Positions 1 to 6,586 of a DNA stretch of 33,794 nt are shown here, one piece after another. The stretch lies in assembly GCA_964549765.1 (NCBI GenBank), contig CAZJWR010000042.1, positions 1 through 33,794 on the forward strand, written 5' to 3'. The notes beneath the pieces are model-generated. The model did no database searches and was not told the origin of the DNA. It saw only the letters and a list, made by a program, of their open reading frames with translations. Position numbers and translations under genes: made by a program. The stretch's first letter is position 1. Each line of letters opens with the position of its first letter. The stretch is from CAZJWR01 sp964549765. Lineage in GTDB: Bacteria > Zixibacteria > MSB-5A5 > GN15 > JAAZOE01.

Positions 1-5
1 ACGAT

Positions 6-34
6 TTGACAACCATCGTAAACTTCAATAACCT
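6..34 (+). promoter_or_regulatory. Promoter of the first secreted paralogue
   Basis: TTGACA at 6-11, a 17-nt spacer and TAACCT at 29-34. The same TTGACA-17-TAACCT arrangement, followed by the same CTTTAAACG stretch and an AAGGG(A/G)AG Shine-Dalgarno, precedes the second paralogue at 2817-2845. That conservation is the main support, since the -10 alone is poor. Confidence 0.6.
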
Positions 35-68
35 TTAAACGGAATTATCCAAGGGAAGTCCATAAGGT

Positions 69-1640
69 ATGAGGCATTCAAATCGCAGATTACTTGTTAT
101 CGTTTGCTTGTCGGTGTCGAGCATTTTTATACTATGTGGGCAGGCGAATGCGAACAGGACCAAGCGTCCATATCAGATCAAATTATGCGAGGATTTCTAT
201 AGTACGAGGCTGGAGTTGTCCATCTATGAAGGCGGTCCACATGACAGCATGACGATAGTAATTGCAGGTTCAATCTATCGCATTCCGGCCAATACGTACA
301 CGTTTCGATTTCGTCCGCCGGCAGACAACTTTGCACTGACAACGGCTATAAAAAGTGATTCGGCGAAGTTCTCGGTGAGCATTACTCCCCAACAGATAAG
401 CATACGAAAACTGTACGGCGACCGCTTCGTATTGGCATCGGAGGAGATCCAGAGGATTCCCAAGGAATACAAAAACCGTCTTTATTGGGTAACCTTGCGT
501 CCAATCAACGAGATTCCTTGTCAAAAAGTACCTGAAAAACTGATGAGGGCTTTGGTCGATATCGGAGCTCGCCCCGTTCTACTTCAGGTTGGCAACTATG
601 GATTGTTCGAGATTCGGCGTGATTCAGTAACTTATTTTCGGAACAGGAGGAGTTGGCTACCGGCCTTATTCTTTGTTTATGGCGGCGGATTCGAAAGATT
701 CAAGTGGACAGTGGAAAACGTCGCACGCGGACTTTTTGAGACGGAAGCGGGCAAAGACTGCCTACCCACGATTTATAAAATTCCCGCAAGAGAAGAAGCA
801 ATGCTGGCGCTCTTCAGGCCAAATTGGATGGAAATCGACACCATCCCCGATAGAGACATGCCACCTGAGTACAATGCCGTCTTCCATATCAAACAGAATA
901 ATAACAGGATGGGCAACATCTCGCTTATGTCGATGGGCGAGTTTATTGGCGACAGCATCGGAATAAGGGAACAGATAAGGCCAACTATGAAAATAGATAT
1001 GGATATACGGCAGACCGATATGGGAGTAGAAATCCGGCCGAAAATAGTGGCGCTACTCAAACCGAAATCCGAGGAATCAACACGCAAGCCATACCGTATC
1101 AAAGGGGCACGCAATTTCGAAATGCCATCCGACACCTTCAACCTTTTCTTTATCGAATTTGGAGATACCTCGGCATTTGCAGTCAAAATCGGCAGGAAGC
1201 ACGTTCAGATAGAACCATCGCAGGGCCGCTGGGTTTCGATGTTTCCCGAGGAATTTACTCTGATGCCCGGATGGCTATTCTGGGTTTACTCGATCCCGTA
1301 TGGGAAGAGTGTTGATCCGGGACAAATCGGTGAGAGCATCGATGACCTTCTGCGGGCATTTTCGGTGACTCCAGCGGATCGCGTGATACTGGATTCAGGC
1401 CTTTATGATTTTGGTACGGTAGAGATCGCCACGGGATACGTTTCAGTATTAAAAGATTCTACAAACCTGATGATATCGAAGCCCACGCCGCCGCCGGACA
1501 CCGAATACACGCTTCCGGTCGCTTTTTTTAGATCAGACAAGACATTCGATGAGATTTCGGGCATACTGACGCGTGTTTGCGCGACGCCGAAGTTTCGCGC
1601 TCAGTATGTGACTTATAGAGTCGGATATTCCGGAAATTGA
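69..1640 (+). CDS. Secreted protein of unknown function, paralogue 1
   Basis: No family is recognised. The 523-residue protein starts with an Arg-rich n-region, a hydrophobic core at about 8-23 and an ANA cleavage site near residue 29. The Cys in 'ILCGQ' has Leu at -1, so a lipobox is unlikely. The mature protein looks like two related halves. Segment 32-223 has KRPYQIK, then LYWV, then an LMRALVD...GNYGLFEI stretch, then a final hydrophobic and helical segment. Segment 339-504 has RKPYRIK, LFWV, LLRAFSV...SGLYDFGTVEI and then LPVAFFRSD. A linker of about 115 residues separates them. The ATG at 69 follows AAGGGAAG and is the start shared with the paralogue at 2880. A surface or periplasmic location is inferred from the signal peptide only. 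Confidence 0.75.
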   Translation: MRHSNRRLLVIVCLSVSSIFILCGQANANRTKRPYQIKLCEDFYSTRLELSIYEGGPHDSMTIVIAGSIYRIPANTYTFRFRPPADNFALTTAIKSDSAKFSVSITPQQISIRKLYGDRFVLASEEIQRIPKEYKNRLYWVTLRPINEIPCQKVPEKLMRALVDIGARPVLLQVGNYGLFEIRRDSVTYFRNRRSWLPALFFVYGGGFERFKWTVENVARGLFETEAGKDCLPTIYKIPAREEAMLALFRPNWMEIDTIPDRDMPPEYNAVFHIKQNNNRMGNISLMSMGEFIGDSIGIREQIRPTMKIDMDIRQTDMGVEIRPKIVALLKPKSEESTRKPYRIKGARNFEMPSDTFNLFFIEFGDTSAFAVKIGRKHVQIEPSQGRWVSMFPEEFTLMPGWLFWVYSIPYGKSVDPGQIGESIDDLLRAFSVTPADRVILDSGLYDFGTVEIATGYVSVLKDSTNLMISKPTPPPDTEYTLPVAFFRSDKTFDEISGILTRVCATPKFRAQYVTYRVGYSGN

Positions 1641-1676
1641 CGTCGGTTCATGCTCTGCCGATCATACGCGGGGAAA

Positions 1677-1778
1677 ATGGGGGTGTCGGCCGCCCCCAGA
1701 CGGGCAGGTCACACTCCGCGAAGCGCGGAGCAAGACCTGCCCGAACGGGTAGTGACCCTGCTCGCCACGGCGGGCAGG
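1677..1778. repeat. Cluster of three stem-loops in the 1641-2109 spacer
   Basis: Three inverted repeats follow one another in the 469-nt spacer between the first paralogue and the dockerin gene. The first is a TGGGGG/CCCCCA hairpin at about 1677-1699. The second is a two-tier hairpin with an outer 10-bp stem (1701-1710 with 1734-1743) and an inner 7-bp stem (1714-1720 with 1724-1730). The third is a near-perfect stem (1757-1766 with 1769-1778, one wobble pair). None is followed by a T-run, so they are not canonical terminators. The rest of the spacer holds the palindrome at 1830-1853 and two promoters. No convincing gene was seen there. Confidence 0.65.
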
Positions 1779-1829
1779 CTAACCGGAAAATTCCTCTTGA
1801 GGCTGGCGGGATTACTTTATAAAGCAAGA

Positions 1830-1853
1830 CCCATCATAAATGATGGGCCACCC
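1830..1853. repeat. Palindromic element followed by GGGCCACC
   Basis: CCCATCA (1830-1836) pairs with TGATGGG (1841-1847) across a TAAA loop and is directly followed by CCACCC. The same layout, with a different stem sequence, an AAA loop and the same GGGCCACC exit, occurs at 12239-12268. The two look like members of one dispersed repeat family. Confidence 0.55.
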
Positions 1854-1889
1854 GTCTATTTCGTGTGGATAGGGTACGGAAAACAATAT

Positions 1890-1918
1890 TTGACAAAATT
1901 GCCCATTATTTATACATT
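1890..1918 (+). promoter_or_regulatory. Distal promoter of the dockerin-type gene
   Basis: TTGACA at 1890-1895, a 17-nt spacer and TACATT at 1913-1918. Transcription would start near 1925 and leave a leader of about 185 nt before the ATG at 2110. The identical TTGACA-17-TACATT combination precedes the lipoprotein gene at 25167. Confidence 0.5.
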
Positions 1919-2020
1919 GTACTTGGACGGTATGGCTGTTGGCGGCCGTCTTCCATTTGGTTGTTATGGGTTGCGCAGTATTTCCCCCGAGCTATTTTCC
2001 TCAGCCGCAATCGTGACAAA

Positions 2021-2050
2021 TTGACAGGCGATCAGCGACGAGGGTATATC
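2021..2050 (+). promoter_or_regulatory. Proximal promoter of the dockerin-type gene
   Basis: TTGACA at 2021-2026, an 18-nt spacer and TATATC at 2045-2050. The predicted start near 2057 gives a leader of about 53 nt, more usual than the leader from the distal promoter 130 nt upstream. Confidence 0.5.
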
Positions 2051-2109
2051 ACTCGAACAAAGGAGGATGGTCGGGCGATATTCACCCGGCGAGAACGCTG
2101 GAGGATGAG

Positions 2110-2781
2110 ATGAAAACGACCGCATGTATGGCCGGATTAATTTGCCTGCTAGCGGTTCCCGCCGCGGCATATGTCTGCGGGAACGCCAACGGGGATCAGG
2201 CGCTCAATATCGGCGATCCGGTATTCCTCATCAATTATATTTTCAAGGGCGGCCCGGCGCCCGAGCCGCCGGTATCGGGCGATGCCAATGCCGATCACGA
2301 CGTGAATATGGGCGACGCCGTATACCTGATCGATCACATATTCAAGGGCGGCCCCGCGCCATGTCCGGAGCCGACCGGCGGCGTCATCGGGCATACCGGA
2401 TGTTTGTCGTTCGATAAGGGATCGGACAGCTCGGAATACCTGGACTGTATCGACTACGACTACGACGGCGTCGGGGTTCTTGCTTTGAAACATCGCAATG
2501 CCATATTCAATTGCTGTCCGACGTACCTTTTGGCGGATGTCACAGTCGCGGACAATGTCATCACGATCATAGAGGGAGAGGACCTCGAGCCTCACGGCGG
2601 ATGCGACTGTACGTGTCTATTCGACGTGGATATGATGATTGTCGAACTACCTCCCGGAATTTATACGATCTTCGTCGATGAATTATATATCGGGCTCGGG
2701 GAGTGGGATCCCCGGGAGGATATCGAATTCACCGTGGACTTGAACGTGGCGACATCCGGGAGCTATTGCGTCGAACGGTGA
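2110..2781 (+). CDS. Secreted dockerin-type I repeat protein with Cys-rich domain
   Basis: The 223-residue protein has a signal peptide (about residues 1-20, ending AAA). Two dockerin-like calcium-binding half repeats follow immediately: GNANGDQALNIGD with INYIFKGG, then GDANADHDVNMGD with IDHIFKGG. Each has the DxNxDxxxNxxD spacing of type I dockerin loops. Residues from about 90 onward form a second module with eight Cys, including NCCP and CDCTC, and an acidic beta-rich pattern. I know no function for that module. Dockerin repeats usually sit at the C terminus, so the position right behind the signal peptide is unusual. In this lineage such repeats are probably structural or attachment modules rather than proof of a cellulosome. 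The start is set by GGAGG at 2100-2104, five nt before the ATG. Confidence 0.8.
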   Translation: MKTTACMAGLICLLAVPAAAYVCGNANGDQALNIGDPVFLINYIFKGGPAPEPPVSGDANADHDVNMGDAVYLIDHIFKGGPAPCPEPTGGVIGHTGCLSFDKGSDSSEYLDCIDYDYDGVGVLALKHRNAIFNCCPTYLLADVTVADNVITIIEGEDLEPHGGCDCTCLFDVDMMIVELPPGIYTIFVDELYIGLGEWDPREDIEFTVDLNVATSGSYCVER

Positions 2782-2792
2782 GGGGGCTCACA

Positions 2793-2806
2793 AAATAAAC
2801 CCACCC
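2793..2806. repeat. Half copy of the palindromic element
   Basis: AAATAAACCCACCC here is identical over 14 nt to the left flank and start of the left arm of the palindrome at 12239-12268, but the right arm is missing. It ends 10 nt before the -35 box that begins the second duplication copy. Confidence 0.4.
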
Positions 2807-2816
2807 CAATGACTGC

Positions 2817-2845
2817 TTGACATTAGTTCTCAACCGCAATAACCT
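2817..2845 (+). promoter_or_regulatory. Promoter of the second secreted paralogue
   Basis: TTGACA at 2817-2822, a 17-nt spacer that is mostly diverged from copy 1, and TAACCT at 2840-2845. The hexamers and their spacing are kept while much of the spacer has changed, which is what selection on a promoter would leave. Confidence 0.65.
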
Positions 2846-2879
2846 TTAAACGTAATCGTCCAAGGGGAGTCCATAGGGT

Positions 2880-4424
2880 ATGAGGCATTCAATTCGCAAA
2901 TTGTTAGTTGTCGTTTACCTGTCGGCGCTGGGTATCTTTCTGTTGTGCGGGCAGGCGGATGGGAACGGGGTCAAGCGTCCATATCAGATCAAATTATGCG
3001 AGGATTTCTATAGTACGAGGCTGGAGTTGTCCATCTATGAAGGCGGTCCACATGATAGCATGACGTTAGTAATTGCAGATTCAATCTATCGCATTCCAGC
3101 CAATTCCTACACGTTTCGATTTCGTCCGCCCTCAGACAGATTTGCACTGACTGTGGCTATAAAAAGTGATTCGGCGAAGTTCGTAATTAATATTACTGCT
3201 GAATCAATACGAATAAGAAAACAATACGGTGACCGCTTTGTGTTGGCATCGGAGGAGATCCAGAGAATTCCCAAGGAATACAAAAACCGTCTTTATTGGG
3301 TAGCCCTACGTCCGATCAACGAGATTCCTTGTCGGATAGTACCTGAAAAACTGATGAGGGCTTTAGTCGATGTCGGGGCGAGGCCTGTTTTGCTTCCGGT
3401 CGGTGATTATGGGTTCTTTCAGATTAAGCGGGATTCAGCGACCTATTTCCGCAACGATCGAGGTGGCTGGCGCCCGGCGCTATTCTATGTTTATGGCGGA
3501 GGGTTCGAGAAGTTCAAATGGACAGTTGAAAATGTAACCCGCGAACTCTTTGAGATGAAAAGAGGTAAAGGCTGTCTGCCTATCATTTATCGAAATCCGC
3601 CAGAAGATGAACGAATACCGGCATCAGCGAGGTGGGATTGGAGGGAAGTCGATACTCTTCCCGTGCGCGCTACACCGCGCGAGTACAATGCTATTTTCAA
3701 CATTCTTCAGAATGACGATAGGAAGGCCAGGATTTCGCTTGTTACGACGGGCGAATATATTTGTGATAGCGTTCGAATAGACGTAGCAGTAAGACAGACC
3801 GATCTGGGAGTGGAGATCCGACCCAAGGTCGTGGCGTGGACGAATACGACCTCTGAAGGGTTAACACGCAGGCCATATCGCATCAAGGGAGCACATAATT
3901 TCGAAATGCCATCCGACACCTTCAACCTTTTCTTTATCGAATTTGGAGATACCTCGGCATTTGCAGTCAAAATCGGCAGGAAGCACGTTCAGATAGAACC
4001 ATCGCAGGGCCGCTGGGTTTCGATGTTTCCCGAAGAATTTTCCCTGATTCCCAGAGGGATATTCTGGGTCTACTCAATCCCCCATGGGAACAAAGTCGAC
4101 CTGGAAGAGATCAACGAAAGCATCGATGACCTCCTGCAGGCATTTTCGGTGACGCCGGCGGATCGTGTGGTATTGGATTCAGGTCTATATGAGTTCATGG
4201 CGCCGGGAATTGCCACAGGATACGTCTCCATCATGAATGATTCAACAAACCTAATGAGATGGAAGCCCATGCCGGGGTCGGCTACCGAATACACGCTTCC
4301 TGTCGCATTTTTCAGATCCGATAAGTCCATCGATGAGATTTCCGGCATAATGACACGTATTTGCGCGACACCGAAGTTTCGCGCCCAGTATGTAATTTAT
4401 AGAGTCGGATATTCAGGAAATTGA
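2880..4424 (+). CDS. Secreted protein of unknown function, paralogue 2
   Basis: 514 residues, homologous end to end with the protein at 69-1640. It has the same n-region and hydrophobic core, although the cleavage site is less clear because ANA has become ADG. N-terminal (KRPYQIK...) and C-terminal (RRPYRIK...) halves are both kept. The linker region is shorter and the most diverged, which suggests that the two repeated halves carry the conserved role. AAGGGGAG and ATAGGGT precede the ATG at 2880. The two-copy arrangement with separate promoters suggests independent expression of two variants. The function is unknown. Confidence 0.75.
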   Translation: MRHSIRKLLVVVYLSALGIFLLCGQADGNGVKRPYQIKLCEDFYSTRLELSIYEGGPHDSMTLVIADSIYRIPANSYTFRFRPPSDRFALTVAIKSDSAKFVINITAESIRIRKQYGDRFVLASEEIQRIPKEYKNRLYWVALRPINEIPCRIVPEKLMRALVDVGARPVLLPVGDYGFFQIKRDSATYFRNDRGGWRPALFYVYGGGFEKFKWTVENVTRELFEMKRGKGCLPIIYRNPPEDERIPASARWDWREVDTLPVRATPREYNAIFNILQNDDRKARISLVTTGEYICDSVRIDVAVRQTDLGVEIRPKVVAWTNTTSEGLTRRPYRIKGAHNFEMPSDTFNLFFIEFGDTSAFAVKIGRKHVQIEPSQGRWVSMFPEEFSLIPRGIFWVYSIPHGNKVDLEEINESIDDLLQAFSVTPADRVVLDSGLYEFMAPGIATGYVSIMNDSTNLMRWKPMPGSATEYTLPVAFFRSDKSIDEISGIMTRICATPKFRAQYVIYRVGYSGN

Positions 4425-4713
4425 CATTGGCTCATGCTCGGCGGACCATAAGCGGGGCAGAAACGGGCGTCCGGTGCCACAAGATTCGCGCCGCAAGTCG
4501 TGCGGCACCGATGCGTTTATGGGATAAATGACCATGGAGCCTTAGTTGCCCGAAGATGCTAACTCAGGGGGGCGGCAATTCCCTACTATGGGAACAATGG
4601 GGGCTTATCGGGCGTTGGAGAGTGACGAACGTACCGGTGGGCTAAACGGTTGGCGGGGCTGGGCCGATAATGTTGGGAAACGGCCAGAAAAATAAAAATT
4701 CTGATTTAAGTGC
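4425..4713. other. Intergenic spacer with stem-loops, no gene seen
   Basis: The first 33 nt are the duplicated 3' flank of the paralogue. Beyond it, CGGTGCC (about 4470) can pair with GGCACCG (about 4504). GCCCGA (4548-4553) can pair with TCGGGC (4608-4613), enclosing a TTCCC/GGGAA hairpin at 4579-4594. No T-run follows. I could not match it to a known RNA class, and no reading frame here looks coding. Confidence 0.4.
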
Positions 4714-4741
4714 TTGACAGATCGGGATTATCTGGTATATT
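4714..4741 (+). promoter_or_regulatory. rplM-rpsI promoter
   Basis: TTGACA at 4714-4719, a 16-nt spacer and TATATT at 4736-4741, in an AT-rich upstream context. The predicted start near 4748 gives a leader of about 37 nt. This is the strongest promoter match in the window, fitting a ribosomal protein operon. Confidence 0.8.
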
Positions 4742-4785
4742 TTTGGGCTTTCTGTGTGACGGAAAACGGTTTTTTGGAGTTTGAT

Positions 4786-5217
4786 ATGAAAACGTATATG
4801 CCTAAAGCGTCGGACCTCAATCGGAAATGGTTTGTGGTTGATCTCAACGGCGCAATTCTGGGCCGGGCGGCGGTCAGGATCGCAGACGTGCTTCGCGGCA
4901 AAAACAAGCCGCTGTTTTCGCCGCACCTCGACTGCGGCGACCATGTGATCGTCATCAATGCCCGCCGCGTCGCGGTTACCGGCAAAAAGGCGTCGTCAAA
5001 GGTGTACCTTCGCTACACCGGCTATCCGGGCGGCCAGCGGACAACGACGTTCCGCCAGATGGCGGACAAACATCCGGCAAGATTGGTCGAGAAAACAGTG
5101 TGGGGAATGATTCCGCACAATCGTCTGGGCCGCAAGGTGTTCAAGAAGCTGCATGTGTACGCCGACGACCATCATCCGCATCAGGCCCAAAAACCCGAAG
5201 CTCTGAAAATCAACTGA
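4786..5217 (+). CDS. rplM: 50S ribosomal protein L13
   Basis: 143 residues, the usual L13 length. L13 is an early-assembling protein of the large subunit that binds 23S rRNA. Family features visible are WFVVDLNGAILGRAAVRIA near the N terminus, GDHVIVINA, then YRYTGYPGG-like YLRYTGYPGG, and MIPHNRLGRKVFKKLHVY toward the C terminus. The frame is open further upstream, but the ATG at 4786 is chosen. It follows TTGGAG at a proper distance, and the promoter at 4714-4741 would lie inside any longer version. rpsI follows after 16 nt, the standard L13-S9 operon. Confidence 0.97.
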   Translation: MKTYMPKASDLNRKWFVVDLNGAILGRAAVRIADVLRGKNKPLFSPHLDCGDHVIVINARRVAVTGKKASSKVYLRYTGYPGGQRTTTFRQMADKHPARLVEKTVWGMIPHNRLGRKVFKKLHVYADDHHPHQAQKPEALKIN

Positions 5218-5233
5218 GATATCGGAATAAGAT

Positions 5234-5650
5234 ATGGACGAAACAACGACTGAAAGAACGGTACCGGAAACCGCCGGGGCGACCGGCCGCCGCAAAGACG
5301 CGGTGTGCCACGTATGGGTCAAAGCCGGTAAGGGCGACATCAGTATCAACGGCAAGAGCAAAGAGGAATATCTTTGCCGGGCCGCTCTGATCAGGCTGAT
5401 CATGGAGCCGCTCAACAAAACGGAATTGACCGATAAGATCGATATCCGGGCCAGTGTCAAAGGCGGCGGCGTCAGCGGTCAGGCTGGCGCGCTCCGGTTG
5501 GCGATCGCTCGGGCGTTGACCGAATACGATCCCGACTTGCGGGCCGTGTTGAAGAAGGCCGGACTCTTGACGGTGGATGCGCGCAAGGTCGAGCGGAAGA
5601 AATACGGTCAGCCGAAAGCCCGCAAACGGTTCCAGTTCTCGAAGCGGTAA
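5234..5650 (+). CDS. rpsI: 30S ribosomal protein S9
   Basis: 138 residues. The S9 core begins at GRRKDAVCHVWVKAGKG and includes KGGGVSGQAGALRLAIARAL. It ends in the basic tail KARKRFQFSKR, whose terminal residues reach the P-site tRNA in known ribosomes. About 17 acidic, Thr-rich residues precede the core, a mild N-terminal extension relative to the usual 128-130 residues. The Shine-Dalgarno is weak (GGAATAAG), consistent with coupling to rplM 16 nt upstream. Confidence 0.97.
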   Translation: MDETTTERTVPETAGATGRRKDAVCHVWVKAGKGDISINGKSKEEYLCRAALIRLIMEPLNKTELTDKIDIRASVKGGGVSGQAGALRLAIARALTEYDPDLRAVLKKAGLLTVDARKVERKKYGQPKARKRFQFSKR

Positions 5651-5673
5651 CGCATTAGAGTAACAAATAAACA

Positions 5674-5732
5674 CATCTTCGGACCCGGCGGGGGTCCGCA
5701 TCATGCGGCCCGCTACGGGGATGAAGAAGATG
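5674..5732 (+). promoter_or_regulatory. Candidate structured leader of rpsB
   Basis: CATCTTC (5674-5680) pairs with GAAGATG (5726-5732), closing a 59-nt domain. Inside, GGACCC (5681-5686) pairs with GGGTCC (5692-5697), and CCCG (5709-5712) with CGGG (5716-5719). CCGCA (5696-5700) can instead pair with TGCGG (5704-5708), which competes with the first inner helix. There is no T-run, so translational control is more likely than termination. Autoregulatory leaders upstream of rpsB are known in other bacteria. I infer that role here and did not match this leader to a known model. Confidence 0.5.
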
Positions 5733-5761
5733 GAAGATTAAAACCAGGAAAGGCACTCCCC

Positions 5762-6568
5762 ATGATCGATCCTCGTATCAAGCTACTCCTTGAAGCCGGA
5801 GTTCACTTCGGTCATCAAACTCGGCGGTGGAACCCCAAAATGAAGCCGTTTATTTTCACGGCCCGCAACGGAATTTATATAATCGACCTGCAAAAGACGC
5901 TGACGGCCATCGACGCCGCCAAACGCAAGATTCAGGAAGTCGTGGCGGCGGGCAAGCCGATTCTATTCGTCGGCACCAAGAAGCAGGCGCAGGATGTGTT
6001 GAAAGAAGCCGCCGAACGTGTCGGCGTCTTTTTTGTCACGGAACGCTGGCTGGGCGGTATGCTGACCAATTTTCACACCATCCGCGGCGGGATCAAGCGC
6101 CTCAAACAGATTGAAAAAATGATGCAGGATGGAACCGTCGAGAAACTCACCAAGAAAGAGGCCATATCGCTGGATCGCGAACGCGAGCGTCTGGAGAAGG
6201 TGCTCGGCGGTATCAAAGAAATGAACCAGTTGCCGGGTCTGGTGTTTGTCGTCGATTCCAAGAAGGAAAAAATCGCTATAGCCGAGGCGGATAAACTCAA
6301 CATCCCGATAATAGCCATCGTTGACACCAACGCCGATCCGGACCTCGTCGATTTCCCCATCGCGGCCAATGACGACGCCATCAAATCGATTCGCATAATC
6401 ACGCGGGAACTTGCCGACGCTATTTATGCTGCCAAACACGGGGCGTCGCCCGAAGAGATGGCCGGCGGGGGCGGTCAGGCCGACGAGATGGCGCCGGTGG
6501 GACAGCAAAGCGCGACCGAGGCGGGCGCGATTGCCAATGAAACCGAAAAAGATCATCCTGAAGGGTAA
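5762..6568 (+). CDS. rpsB: 30S ribosomal protein S2
   Basis: 268 residues. The family start IKLLLEAGVHFGHQTRRWNP is followed by the NGIYIIDLQKT segment, FVGTKKQAQ, RWLGGMLTNF and PIIAIVDTNADPD. S2 joins the small subunit late and helps dock S1. The C terminus carries about 35 residues of Gly/Ala/Glu-rich, probably disordered tail beyond the usual fold. It opens the rpsB-tsf-pyrH-frr cluster. A 111-nt gap with a structured leader separates it from rpsI. Whether it has its own promoter is unclear, because no TTGACA-type box is visible in the gap. Confidence 0.97.
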   Translation: MIDPRIKLLLEAGVHFGHQTRRWNPKMKPFIFTARNGIYIIDLQKTLTAIDAAKRKIQEVVAAGKPILFVGTKKQAQDVLKEAAERVGVFFVTERWLGGMLTNFHTIRGGIKRLKQIEKMMQDGTVEKLTKKEAISLDRERERLEKVLGGIKEMNQLPGLVFVVDSKKEKIAIAEADKLNIPIIAIVDTNADPDLVDFPIAANDDAIKSIRIITRELADAIYAAKHGASPEEMAGGGGQADEMAPVGQQSATEAGAIANETEKDHPEG

Positions 6569-6586
6569 CGGAGGAAGAGAGAGATC

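Larger units (their letters stand above)
6..1673 (+). repeat. Direct duplication, copy 1 (promoter + gene + 3' flank)
   Basis: This unit is homologous to 2817-4457. Similarity starts at the -35 box, covers the whole coding region and continues about 33 nt past the stop codon through a shared GCTCATGCTC-like flank. It may extend left of the window. Within the unit, perfectly identical blocks (161-244 and 1113-1249) alternate with clearly diverged ones. Confidence 0.8.
2817..4457 (+). repeat. Direct duplication, copy 2
   Basis: Homologous to 6-1673. Identical blocks are 2972-3055 (84 nt, matching 161-244) and 3897-4033 (137 nt, matching 1113-1249). Elsewhere the copies differ at many positions and by an in-frame loss of nine codons in the middle region. 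Confidence 0.8.

Noticed and set aside
1650..2024. A 124-codon plus-strand frame in the first large spacer
   Set aside because: It reads straight through the three hairpins, the palindrome and the distal promoter. It has no ribosome site and no domain.
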